From a virus, in IMG/VR virus record IMGVR_UViG_3300043777_000365, positions 22,754-86,753 of that record: a DNA stretch of 64,000 nt, one strand, 5' to 3'. The notes beneath the pieces are model-generated. The model did no database searches. It worked only from the letters and a program-made list of their open reading frames with translations, and was not told the origin of the DNA. Shown piece after piece: positions 22,335 to 29,211 of the stretch (positions are counted from its first letter, which is position 1; every line of letters starts with the position of its first letter). The position numbers and the translations under genes are program-made.

Positions 22335-22715
22335 ATGCCGAAGAACCCACCGGATGACATCTTGGGCGAGGTGATGTCGGGGGCTTGCCTCGCGACGTAC
22401 GAAGGGTTCGTCCGGTGGGACGCTGCGCTCGACGACCGGGCCGTCCACCACTGCGGCCACTGCATGGGGCACTTCGTGTACGTGCCGAAGGGAGCACCCC
22501 GCCGGATGAGCGACGCGTCCAACGTCGAGGGCTTGCGCATCCACGACCTCGGCGACGAGTGCTTCGTCGTGACCAGGCGGCACCGGATGGTCCACTTCTC
22601 CCTCACCGACGAGCTGCTCGGCCGCAGGTCCCCGGTCTTCGAGGATTCGGACATCGTCTCCGTGACCACGACGCTGGCTGCGGCCGAGGCCGCGCTCAGG
22701 CTCGCGTCCCTCTAG
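22335..22715 (+). CDS. Unknown plus-strand protein with Cys/His cluster
   Basis: 126 aa, ATG at 22335 seven bases after CATGAT. HHCGHCMGHFVYVPKGAPRR suggests a metal site. Then GLRIHDLGDECFVVTRRHRM and a helical C-terminus. Isolated between minus-strand genes. Function unknown. Confidence 0.6.
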   Translation: MPKNPPDDILGEVMSGACLATYEGFVRWDAALDDRAVHHCGHCMGHFVYVPKGAPRRMSDASNVEGLRIHDLGDECFVVTRRHRMVHFSLTDELLGRRSPVFEDSDIVSVTTTLAAAEAALRLASL

Positions 22716-22736
22716 CGCACCTTCTTGAGCTCCCGC

Positions 22737-23354
22737 TCAGAGCGAGAGTCGGAGCTGCGCGTGCCTCTCGATGTACTCGGCGAGGGCCCGAAGCTTGCTC
22801 GGGCTGCCTTTCATGTGGCCCTCGGCGAGATTGCAATGCGTGCACAAGAATCCACGGACCTGCCTGGTTACGTGATCATGGTCGAGGTGAGTACCCCTCC
22901 CAGGCTTCAGCTTGTCTCTACAAGCCGCGCATCGTCCCTTCTGTTTTTCCAAGAGCCTCGCTTGGTCCTCCTTGGATATCCCGTACACGATCTTCCGCTT
23001 GGTGGCGGCTTGGCGCTCCGTGTGTCCAGGGCGAGCTCGGTGGGCAGTCGCTGCACGTTGGGCGCAATCCAAACAGTTGCCCAACCACGTAGTCCCCTTT
23101 TTAGGCTGCCCTCTTCGCAGCGATCCGCACTTCGAGCATGACCTGAGAACACCTGGCGGAGGTCGAGGCTTCATCCCTTTTTCCCTCCGCTCTTGCTCCC
23201 GTTCCGCTCGGACCTTCACGGCGTTGGCCGGCACCTTGTACCAAGCTCGGCTCCAAGCCTTCCGGTACTCGCGGATGCAAGGTGAACAATGTCCTTGCGA
23301 GTCGCGCTCACTTCCACCGCACTTGCCGCACGGATGTCGTCTACGATCACTCAT
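22737..23354 (-). CDS. Endonuclease VII-type (HNH) homing endonuclease
   Basis: 205 aa, ATG at 23354, with GAGAGG five bases upstream. The N-terminus has two zinc-ribbon-like Cys pairs (CGKCGGSERDSQGHCSPC and CSKCGSLRRG). The C-terminal domain has the EndoVII signature: ISKEDQARLLEKQKGRCAAC, THLDHDHVTRQVRGFLCTHC, NLAEGHMKG. Base composition is less GC-rich than the neighbours. It sits after a tail-completion gene and is probably a mobile insertion rather than the phage's own packaging resolvase. Confidence 0.85.
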   Translation of the reverse strand: MSDRRRHPCGKCGGSERDSQGHCSPCIREYRKAWSRAWYKVPANAVKVRAEREQERREKGMKPRPPPGVLRSCSKCGSLRRGQPKKGTTWLGNCLDCAQRAATAHRARPGHTERQAATKRKIVYGISKEDQARLLEKQKGRCAACRDKLKPGRGTHLDHDHVTRQVRGFLCTHCNLAEGHMKGSPSKLRALAEYIERHAQLRLSL

Positions 23355-23420
23355 CGTCGCCTCTCATCCAGGTGATGGTCGGGCCCGGAGCGTTAGTAGC
23401 GCTGCCGGGCTCACTTCATT

Positions 23421-23972
23421 TTACTTCACCTTCGCCAACTCCCGCTCTACTTCCTCTTTGATGAACGTGGGCACCCTCTTTTCCGCCTTCTCCAAAATGC
23501 GAAGACCGGTACCTCCGAAGATGCCCTTGGCCTGCATGCTCTTGGCGATAGCCCAGGCTATGGACGTTGCCTCGGCCTTGCTGGCCTTCACTTGTCGAAC
23601 TCTCCCACTCGCGCTGGTAACGGTTCTCCCGCCCAAGCCTTTCCGTTGGACCCACTCTGTGAGCGCAGCGATGAGCTTACGACCGATCTTCACATGACCA
23701 GGCCGGACTCCTAAATCCACAAACGGTGCGTGCGGCGACGAGTTTTGGACGATGACCTCACCCTCGCTCTTCACCGGCTGCACGCGCCAGCCAGCTCGGT
23801 AGGCCCCCTTGTCGACGGGCATCCGCGAGCCGAAGGACGGGATGACGTCGGCGACGATGTGCTCGACGGTCTTGTGGCCGGCCGCGACGAGGCCCCGGAA
23901 CGCCGCCTCGCGGAGCCCGCCCTTGATGTCCTCGAGCATCACCCCGGCGTCCTTGAGCGAGTAACTCTTCAC
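23421..23972 (-). CDS. HK97 gp10-like tail/neck completion protein
   Basis: 183 aa, GTG at 23972 with TATGAT six bases upstream. It has the family layout: SRMPVDKGAYRAGWRVQPV, IVQNSSPHAPFVDLGVRPG, followed by an extended basic helical C-terminus. These proteins close the head-tail joint. The 3' half has lower GC than the 5' half, next to the inserted EndoVII gene. Confidence 0.65.
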   Translation of the reverse strand: MKSYSLKDAGVMLEDIKGGLREAAFRGLVAAGHKTVEHIVADVIPSFGSRMPVDKGAYRAGWRVQPVKSEGEVIVQNSSPHAPFVDLGVRPGHVKIGRKLIAALTEWVQRKGLGGRTVTSASGRVRQVKASKAEATSIAWAIAKSMQAKGIFGGTGLRILEKAEKRVPTFIKEEVERELAKVK

Positions 23973-23977
23973 CGAGG

Positions 23978-23984
23978 CATCATA
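23978..23984. promoter_or_regulatory. Overlapping divergent leaderless promoters
   Basis: The same bases read CATCAT on plus (six bases before ATG 23990) and TATGAT on minus (six bases before GTG 23972). Two starts are thus served by one mirror-like element of about 18 bases. Confidence 0.55.
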
Positions 23985-23989
23985 AGGGC

Positions 23990-24508
23990 ATGCCCAACAA
24001 CGTCGAGCACCCGTACCGACCCGAGCCCGTCGTCCAGCTCAGCTATCCCGGCCGAGCCCAGCTCGGGCTCATGGCCGCGGCGATCCTCGTGCTCGTCGGT
24101 TGGTGCGCGCTCGAGATGAACAAGGTCGGGCGACTCGAGCACCGGCTGGACGAGATGGCCGCGGCGCAAGCGGCGTGGCTGGCCAACTTCCCGCCGACGT
24201 CGTCCCACCCCTTGGCGATGACCGACGGCCTGGGGGTCCTGCACCTCGAAGAGGCCGCGGCGTTCAACAAGGAGGCCCACCCGACGAGCGGGGTCATCCT
24301 CTGGGTCACCGACGACGGAGACTACGAGACGCTGCACCTCCGGGGCCCGGGCAACGGCGGCGACATCTTGTTCACGCTCGCCAAGGGTGGGGTGCGGTCG
24401 GCTTCGCCGACCGACCTCGTCATGGGACCACCGTTCATCCCGGGGCAGGCCCTCAACCTTTCCTTCCAAACTCAGGGTGGGGCTCAGCCCTCGTCGCCCA
24501 GCCCGTAG
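23990..24508 (+). CDS. Unknown single-pass membrane protein
   Basis: 172 aa, ATG at 23990. One transmembrane segment at residues about 25-43 (AQLGLMAAAILVLVGWCALE) is followed by a short amphipathic helix and a soluble domain (HPTSGVILWVTDDGDYETLH). The divergent -10 is shared with the gp10-like gene. Its 3' end overlaps the next minus gene by 25 bases. No family recognised. Confidence 0.6.
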   Translation: MPNNVEHPYRPEPVVQLSYPGRAQLGLMAAAILVLVGWCALEMNKVGRLEHRLDEMAAAQAAWLANFPPTSSHPLAMTDGLGVLHLEEAAAFNKEAHPTSGVILWVTDDGDYETLHLRGPGNGGDILFTLAKGGVRSASPTDLVMGPPFIPGQALNLSFQTQGGAQPSSPSP

Positions 24509-25104
24509 GCGCTCGACCCGTCGCGCGCGGGGTCCTCCGAGATCCTCTCGAGCACCAGCCTCCACTGCACGCTGGTCTCGTCGAGCGCGGGCTGGGCCGC
24601 GAGCCGGTACTTCTGCCGCAGCGGCAGCCCCTCGTGGCGGCCGTCCTCGACGATCTCGTAGAAGAAGCTCACCGGCTGCGGGACGCGGTCGGCCGGGTGC
24701 GGCCCGCACGGGAGCAGCTGGACCGTCGGGCTCGACGCGTTCACCTCCTCGAACACCCCGGCCTTGACGCTGTAGAGCCCCGTGAGCTGGCTCTCGGTGA
24801 GGGTGGCGCTCACCTCCTCGAGCCTCACCGACCCCGTCGCCAGGTAGCCGGCCCCTCCCGCCTGGAACCCGACGGAGTCGAGCCCGACGACCTTGGGCGT
24901 GGGCAGGAGCTCGAACCGGTCCACCTCGTACGGGGTCCCGTCCCCGCGCTCGTTGCCGCCCCACCGCACCCACACGAGGAACACCCGGCGCGAGCGGGCC
25001 CCGAGCCGCACGGCCATCTGGCGGATGCGGTCGACGGGGCGGGCGAGCCGGTTGGCCAGGCTCCGGGTCGCCGCGCGCGGGGTGAGCGGCTTGGGCTCGG
25101 ACAT
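24484..25104 (-). CDS. Neck/connector-region protein, unknown
   Basis: 206 aa, ATG at 25104 with TACGCT six bases upstream. A basic N-terminus (RSLANRLARPVDRIRQMAVR) is followed by beta strands (RVFLVWVRWGGNERGD, YLATGSVRLEEVSATL, QKYRLAAQPALDETSVQW). It lies in the head-completion block before the gp10-like gene. A head-tail connector role is inferred from position. Confidence 0.55.
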   Translation of the reverse strand: MSEPKPLTPRAATRSLANRLARPVDRIRQMAVRLGARSRRVFLVWVRWGGNERGDGTPYEVDRFELLPTPKVVGLDSVGFQAGGAGYLATGSVRLEEVSATLTESQLTGLYSVKAGVFEEVNASSPTVQLLPCGPHPADRVPQPVSFFYEIVEDGRHEGLPLRQKYRLAAQPALDETSVQWRLVLERISEDPARDGSSAYGLGDEG

Positions 25105-25105
25105 C

Positions 25106-25243
25106 TCAGAAGCGTACTGCGTCGTCGGACAGCTTGCTCCTCAACGTCGCCCGGAGGCATGCCCAGCAGCCAGCGACCCACCCGACGAACGTCGCCGAGT
25201 AGTACTCGCGGAAGGGGACCTTCCAGCCGAGCGAGGTCTTCAC
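25106..25243 (-). CDS. Small unknown protein (45 aa)
   Basis: GTG at 25243 overlaps the upstream stop (GTGA); it ends one base before the next ATG. MKTSLGWKVPFREYYSATFV, then GWVAGCWACLRATL and a short charged tail. Possibly a small membrane-associated peptide. Supported mainly by tight coupling on both sides. Confidence 0.5.
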   Translation of the reverse strand: MKTSLGWKVPFREYYSATFVGWVAGCWACLRATLRSKLSDDAVRF

Positions 25244-25479
25244 GCCGGCTCCAGGTCGACCGGCTCGTCCGCCGGCGGCTCGTGGGCCGCCTGGGGCTCC
25301 TCGAGCTTCTCGAGCGGGACGGGCTTGGGCTTCTGCCGGCCTTGGACCATGTCGCCGAGCTCGGAGCAGAGCCGGACCATCGCGGCGGTCACGTCGTGCC
25401 CGACCCCGACCGCGTCGACGCCCTCGACGCGGGCCTCGTGCTGCCCGTGCTCGTTCTTGGTGAAGACGACCTCGCTCAC
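25240..25479 (-). CDS. Small unknown protein (79 aa)
   Basis: GTG at 25479 overlaps the stop of the lipoprotein-like gene (GTGA). VVFTKNEHGQHEARVEGVDA is followed by a helix (DVTAAMVRLCSELGDMVQ) and a Pro/Glu-rich tail. No family recognised; part of the 25.1-25.8 kb chain of overlapping genes. Confidence 0.6.
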   Translation of the reverse strand: MSEVVFTKNEHGQHEARVEGVDAVGVGHDVTAAMVRLCSELGDMVQGRQKPKPVPLEKLEEPQAAHEPPADEPVDLEPA

Positions 25480-25844
25480 TTGGGGCTCGCTTTCTTGGCG
25501 GCCTTCTTGGCCTGGACGAACGGCGCCGGCTGGTACGCGGCCCCGGCCGGCGGGACGGTGCCTGCGTCGGCCTGGGAGGCCTCGAAGGACGCGACCACCT
25601 TCTCGAGGTCGGGGACGAGCGCCTCGACGAGGCCGCAGCCGACCTGGACGTCGGCCGCGACGATGCCCACCGGGGTCCCGGCCGGGATGACGCTGCCGGC
25701 GAGGGCGGCCGAGATGCAGGCCGTGTCCGCGTCGTTGAAGATCGCGTCCGCCTCCGCGACCTCCTTCGCCGTGCAGCCCATCCACGCCCCCCAAGCGACC
25801 ACCAAGAGCACGCACGCCGCCATGAAGCTCACCACGGTTTTCAT
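25476..25844 (-). CDS. Putative lipoprotein or secreted small protein
   Basis: 122 aa, ATG at 25844, AGAGGT four bases upstream. The N-terminus MKTVVSFMAACVLLVVAWGA followed by WMGC is a signal peptide with a weak lipobox. The mature part is helical (VAEADAIFNDADTACISAAL) with a second Cys pair and ends in Ala/Lys-rich sequence. A spanin or other envelope protein is possible, but there is no second partner gene to confirm that. Confidence 0.6.
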   Translation of the reverse strand: MKTVVSFMAACVLLVVAWGAWMGCTAKEVAEADAIFNDADTACISAALAGSVIPAGTPVGIVAADVQVGCGLVEALVPDLEKVVASFEASQADAGTVPPAGAAYQPAPFVQAKKAAKKASPK

Positions 25845-25884
25845 CTGGACCTCTTTCCTGAAGGTCGGGGTATAACAGCCCCGT

Positions 25885-26283
25885 TCAACCCACGCGAGCG
25901 TTGATGCCGCTTGCACCGATGCCGCCGAACCTCGCGTCGAACGGGTTGCGGTAGCAGCTCATGATCTGGAGCATGTCGTCGACGAAGAAGATGTACCGCT
26001 GCACGAGCTGCTCGAACTGCTGGGGGTTGATCTCGATGTCCCCGACCTTCGAGGCCACGAGGGTGTCCGTGTCGTCGAAGATGATCGCGTAGACCCGGTC
26101 GCACCGGTCGAGCCCCTCTCGGAGCAAGAACTCCGCGCTCGGGATGATGGCGTCCATCGCCGCCTCGAGGATGAAGAACGGCTCCATCGCGGCCGGGTTC
26201 CCCAAGAAATACGTCTGGGCCGCGCTCACGTTGGGCCAGCCACCGTGTTTCCGAACCCTTGCCTTCTCTTCCGGGGTGAGCAC
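25885..26283 (-). CDS. Unknown acidic protein (132 aa)
   Basis: GTG at 26283 with TAGCCT (26290-26295) six bases upstream. MLTPEEKARVRKHGGWPN, then FFILEAAMDAIIPSAEFLLR, VYAIIFDDTDTLVASKVGDI and helical FEQLVQRYIFFVDDMLQI. It is divergent from thyX, whose -10 is 11 bases away. No family recognised; probably a virion or accessory gene. Confidence 0.6.
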   Translation of the reverse strand: MLTPEEKARVRKHGGWPNVSAAQTYFLGNPAAMEPFFILEAAMDAIIPSAEFLLREGLDRCDRVYAIIFDDTDTLVASKVGDIEINPQQFEQLVQRYIFFVDDMLQIMSCYRNPFDARFGGIGASGINARVG

Positions 26284-26289
26284 GGGACG

Positions 26290-26311
26290 AGGCTACCACG
26301 CGCGGCATGAT
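26290..26311. promoter_or_regulatory. Divergent leaderless promoters upstream of thyX
   Basis: TAGCCT on minus (26290-26295) serves GTG 26283 and CATGAT on plus (26306-26311) serves ATG 26319. No palindrome copy is present between them. Confidence 0.55.
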
Positions 26312-26318
26312 GGGCCGC

Positions 26319-27134
26319 ATGGACACCCCGACCTCGTTCCGCCGCCATCTCCTCGACCACGGTTACCTGAAGCTCGTGGACGCTTGGGGGCGAGACGGGC
26401 TCGAGGAGGCGGTCGGCGAGGAGTCGATCATCGCGGCCGCGCGCATGTCGACGGGCAAGGGCTTCCTCGGGTGGGGTAAGTCGACATGTCGACTTTGTCG
26501 GTGGGAAGGTCAACCGGCGGACTTCCAAAGAGGCTGCCCAGGTTGTTCTCACGAAAAGACCTATGACTATCAACCTGGCGATGAGAAGCTCCTGCGCTTC
26601 CTCTACGAGAACAAGCACGCGACCCCGTTCGAGATGGCCGGAATCACCGTCGAGGTCATGGCTCCCATCTTCGTCTTCCGGGAATGGCACCGCCACCGCA
26701 CACAATCTTTCAATGAAATGAGCGCCCGCTACATCCCGCTCCCCGACGTGAACCACGTCCCCTCGGTCGATCGCCTGATGCTCAACTCGAAGACGAACAA
26801 GCAGGCGGGGACCGTTCAAGGCGCAGAAGAGCTGACCCCGGGGGTCGCCGAGCTCGACAGGCGGGAGCTCGAGGAGGAGTGGGCGAGGCAGGAGGCGTTC
26901 TACCAACGTCGGCTGAAGCGCGGGGTGCCGAAGGAGCTCGCGCGCACGCACATCGGGACGGGCCGCTACTCGCGCATGAGGGCGAGCGCGAACCTCCGCA
27001 ACTGGCTCGGCTTCGTGACGCTGCGCTCCGCCCCCGCCGCCATGTGGGAGATCCGGATGTACTCGGACGCGCTCGGCGAGCTCGTCGGGCAGCTCTTCCC
27101 GCGCACGTGGGCCCTCTTCCAGGAGAGGCGATGA
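26319..27134 (+). CDS. thyX: Flavin-dependent thymidylate synthase ThyX with zinc-ribbon insertion
   Basis: 271 aa, ATG at 26319 seven bases after CATGAT. The ThyX signature is clear: FREWHRHRTQSFNEMSARY near residues 123-141. IIAAARMSTGKG near residue 40 and KLLRFLYENKHATPFEMAG flank it, and the C-terminal RNWLGFVTLRSAPAAMWEIR completes the fold. It converts dUMP to dTMP with FADH2 and methylene-THF. Unusually, about 40 residues with CRLC and CPGC pairs are inserted between the AARMS strand and the following helix, a place where most ThyX proteins have a short loop. It starts a two-gene plus operon. Confidence 0.9.
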   Translation: MDTPTSFRRHLLDHGYLKLVDAWGRDGLEEAVGEESIIAAARMSTGKGFLGWGKSTCRLCRWEGQPADFQRGCPGCSHEKTYDYQPGDEKLLRFLYENKHATPFEMAGITVEVMAPIFVFREWHRHRTQSFNEMSARYIPLPDVNHVPSVDRLMLNSKTNKQAGTVQGAEELTPGVAELDRRELEEEWARQEAFYQRRLKRGVPKELARTHIGTGRYSRMRASANLRNWLGFVTLRSAPAAMWEIRMYSDALGELVGQLFPRTWALFQERR

Positions 27135-27298
27135 GCACCTGGAACGACGAGCAGTCGGCCAACTGGATCGTGGTGGGCCTCGCGCTCTTCCTGTTCGTCG
27201 CGACCTCGTGCGTGCAGTGCGCCGGCCCGTGCTCCTGGCTCATGTGGGAGCCGGTGACGGACCTGCCCGCCCGCTGCCTGCCTGGGACGGGTCGCTAG
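27131..27298 (+). CDS. Small membrane protein coupled to thyX
   Basis: 55 aa, ATG at 27131 overlapping the thyX stop (ATGA), with AGGAGAGG upstream. One hydrophobic segment at residues about 11-28 (NWIVVGLALFLFVATSCVQC) and four Cys. Ends overlapping the convergent 27295-27726 gene. Unknown. Confidence 0.55.
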   Translation: MSTWNDEQSANWIVVGLALFLFVATSCVQCAGPCSWLMWEPVTDLPARCLPGTGR

Positions 27299-27726
27299 AG
27301 CGAGTCGAACCGCCTCGGCGCCGCCTGCGGCCGCAGTGGGGCGATCGGCGGCGGGGGAACGGCCGACGGGGCGGCGAACGCCCGGACGATGCTCGGAGGC
27401 GGCAGCGCTGACTGCGGCACCCCGGCGTCCGCCGGCTGCACCGGCACCGTCAGCACCTCGTGCTCCCGGGTGTAGCCCTCGACGTACTGGCGCAGGCGCT
27501 CGAGGTCGTCGTGCTGCTGGCGCACCTCGGCCTGCGTCTCGAGGATGCTCTTGGTCAGCTCGAGGTAGCCGGCGCGCGCCCCTTCCTCGGGCTTGAACAC
27601 CGCCCCCACCGCCGTCACCAGCCCGGCCGCCGCGAGCAGCAGCGCCGCGTACCCGCGCAGGCTCGACGAGCGCGCGTGCCGCAGCGCCTCGAGCGCCGCC
27701 TCCTCCGCCTCCAAGACCTCGCCCAT
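27295..27726 (-). CDS. Single-pass membrane protein with coiled coil
   Basis: 143 aa, ATG at 27726, TAGGCT seven bases upstream. The N-terminal helix MGEVLEAEEAALEALRHARS is followed by a transmembrane segment (LRGYAALLLAAAGLVTAVGA, about residues 23-42), a Glu/Gln coiled coil (ILETQAEVRQQHDDLERLRQ) and a Pro-rich tail. i-spanin-like topology, but this is only inferred. Confidence 0.6.
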   Translation of the reverse strand: MGEVLEAEEAALEALRHARSSSLRGYAALLLAAAGLVTAVGAVFKPEEGARAGYLELTKSILETQAEVRQQHDDLERLRQYVEGYTREHEVLTVPVQPADAGVPQSALPPPSIVRAFAAPSAVPPPPIAPLRPQAAPRRFDSL

Positions 27727-27795
27727 GCCACCGAGCCTACCCCAAGCCCCGGCGCGAGCATTGCTAGCTCGCCCTCCCGGAGGCACGAAACCAAG

Positions 27796-27987
27796 ATGGT
27801 CAACCACCGGCAGCAGTGGCAGGCAGAGGTGCGCGCGCGGCAGCTCAGGCTCGCCAAGTGCGAGCAACTAGGGCACTTGTGGGACGCGGGGTTCTTCGGG
27901 AGGGAGGTGCGGTGCGACCGGTGCGGCGCCTGCGCCGACCCCCCGGCCGTCGGCGAGATGCCTCCCGCCGTTGGCGAGATGCCTTAG
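27796..27987 (+). CDS. Small zinc-finger-like protein
   Basis: 63 aa, ATG at 27796. The GGAGG upstream is rather distant (12 bases), so the start is uncertain. It has a basic helix (QWQAEVRARQLRLAKCEQLG) then REVRCDRCGACADPP. It ends with a tandem heptapeptide PPAVGEM repeated twice, from a direct DNA repeat. Convergent with 27984-28295. Confidence 0.5.
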   Translation: MVNHRQQWQAEVRARQLRLAKCEQLGHLWDAGFFGREVRCDRCGACADPPAVGEMPPAVGEMP

Positions 27988-28295
27988 CTCCCGACCACCC
28001 CGCCGCCCGACTGCCACGTGAACTCGCCCACCGGGCGCTTGGCCCGGCAGTGGGGGCACGTCAGCTGCCCGATCACCCCTGGGTTGCGGGCCATCTCCTT
28101 GGCCACGTCCTGGGCGAGCACCGACAGGATGCCGCACTGCTTGTGCACGACCGCGTCACGAACGGGCCGGGGGCCGGCCTGGGCTGGCTTAGGCGCGCCT
28201 GCGGCGTCGGCCTGGGGCTTTGCCGCGTCCGGGGCCGTCGGGGCTTCCTGGGGCGGGCTGGGGGCGGCGGGCGGGGGTGCTTTCGGGTCGGCCAT
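27984..28295 (-). CDS. Pro/Ala-rich protein with C-terminal CxxC
   Basis: 103 aa, ATG at 28295 with TACAGT six bases upstream. The N-terminal 45 residues are Pro/Ala rich. The folded part contains VVHKQCGILSVLAQDVAKEM and QLTCPHCRAKRPVGEF. Palindrome copy 7 is nine bases upstream of the -10. Function unknown. Confidence 0.55.
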   Translation of the reverse strand: MADPKAPPPAAPSPPQEAPTAPDAAKPQADAAGAPKPAQAGPRPVRDAVVHKQCGILSVLAQDVAKEMARNPGVIGQLTCPHCRAKRPVGEFTWQSGGGVVGS

Positions 28296-28449
28296 GGGGG
28301 GACTGTACACCAGCGTTGGAAGCCCGGGTTTCCAACCCGCGCGGCGGGACGCGGGGCGGGTCCGCGTGCACGACCACCCAATCGTTCGCGACCTCGCTCC
28401 ACGCGACGTCCTTGCGGAACGCCCAGGGTGGGTGCTCCGGGAAGCTCAC
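28189..28449 (-). CDS. Possible small gene reading through a palindrome
   Basis: 86-codon frame from GTG 28449, overlapping the upstream stop by GTGA. The first 35 residues look protein-like (MSFPEHPPWAFRKDVAWSEV, NDWVVVHADPPR). It then translates palindrome copy 7 (LETRASN) and continues in what may be only a shadow of the 27984-28295 gene. Weak call. Confidence 0.3.
   Translation of the reverse strand: MSFPEHPPWAFRKDVAWSEVANDWVVVHADPPRVPPRGLETRASNAGVQSPHGRPESTPARRPQPAPGSPDGPGRGKAPGRRRRRA
28316..28335. repeat. Dispersed palindrome, copy 7 (one mismatch)
   Basis: TTGGAAGCCCGGGTTTCCAA: one G for A. Upstream of the leaderless start at 28295. Confidence 0.9.
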
Positions 28450-28631
28450 GCGGGCTTGGGCCCGGGGCAGGTGCCTGGTCGGTCGGGGAGGTCGCCCGCG
28501 CAGAGGCAAGGTGGCCGATGCCCGACCTTTAGGCAGCACGGGCCGCCGCACGCGAGCTTCGTCCTGCACCACGGCCCCTCGCGGTTGTCGGTGGCGGGGG
28601 TGGGCCTCGGCCTCGTCGGGTCGGTGCTCAT
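28446..28631 (-). CDS. Small Cys-rich protein (61 aa)
   Basis: ATG at 28631 overlaps the upstream stop (ATGA). A Pro/Thr-rich start is followed by WCRTKLACGGPCCLKVGHRP and PCLCAGD, seven Cys that suggest metal binding. Part of a chain of coupled genes from 30500 down. Confidence 0.55.
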   Translation of the reverse strand: MSTDPTRPRPTPATDNREGPWCRTKLACGGPCCLKVGHRPPCLCAGDLPDRPGTCPGPKPA

Positions 28632-28933
28632 CGGCCGGTCCTCCGGATCTCCTCCAGGATGGCGCGGGCGCGACGCACCATGGCGGCCTGGTGGAGGTCG
28701 CTCATCGACCGCACCTCCATGCGGACCTCGGCCTCGCCGAGGTTGCGGACCGGACTCCGTTGGTGTTCGCCACCATGCTTGTGGCAGAGGAGGTCCCCCA
28801 CCGAATCGTCGGGGTAAACCTCGGCCGGCTCCTGGCAAAAGACGCAGGTGGCGAGGTTCCGGTTGTTGTGGAGGAACGCGAGCGCGGTCATCTCCGTGTT
28901 GAGGTCGAGGCTCCTGCGCAGCTCGTCGCTCAT
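28628..28933 (-). CDS. Small protein with CxxC and His pairs
   Basis: 101 aa, ATG at 28933 overlapping the upstream stop (ATGA). LNTEMTALAFLHNNRNLATC, VFCQEPAEVYPDD and LLCHKHGGEHQ suggest a zinc site made of CxxC and CxxH. A helical C-terminus follows (MVRRARAILEEIRRTGR). Function unknown. Confidence 0.6.
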   Translation of the reverse strand: MSDELRRSLDLNTEMTALAFLHNNRNLATCVFCQEPAEVYPDDSVGDLLCHKHGGEHQRSPVRNLGEAEVRMEVRSMSDLHQAAMVRRARAILEEIRRTGR

Positions 28934-29211
28934 CGGGAGAGCCCTCGACGCCGCAGCTCCTCGACGGCGTCGTCCACCTCGCGCTGCAACCGCCTGGCGA
29001 AGTTCCCGAGGTGGTCCGGGTTGAAGTCGTCCTCCGGCACACGGATGACCGCGCTGCACTCGTGCCGGGCCATGCGCACCTCCACGACGGCCGCGTGGAT
29101 CATGAGCGTCAAGAGGACCACGGCACATTCCCGTGGGGTCCAGTTCTTCGACCCAGACTCGAGCTGCACGACGAGCCTCAGCTTGGAGCAAACCTCGTTC
29201 ACGGTCGGCAT
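28930..29211 (-). CDS. Unknown helical protein (93 aa)
   Basis: ATG at 29211 overlaps the upstream stop. MPTVNEVCSKLRLVVQLESG, then a hydrophobic helix (CAVVLLTLMIHAAVVEVRMA) and an acidic helix (FARRLQREVDDAVEELRRRG). Translationally coupled in the chain 30500-28446. No family recognised. Confidence 0.6.
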   Translation of the reverse strand: MPTVNEVCSKLRLVVQLESGSKNWTPRECAVVLLTLMIHAAVVEVRMARHECSAVIRVPEDDFNPDHLGNFARRLQREVDDAVEELRRRGLSR

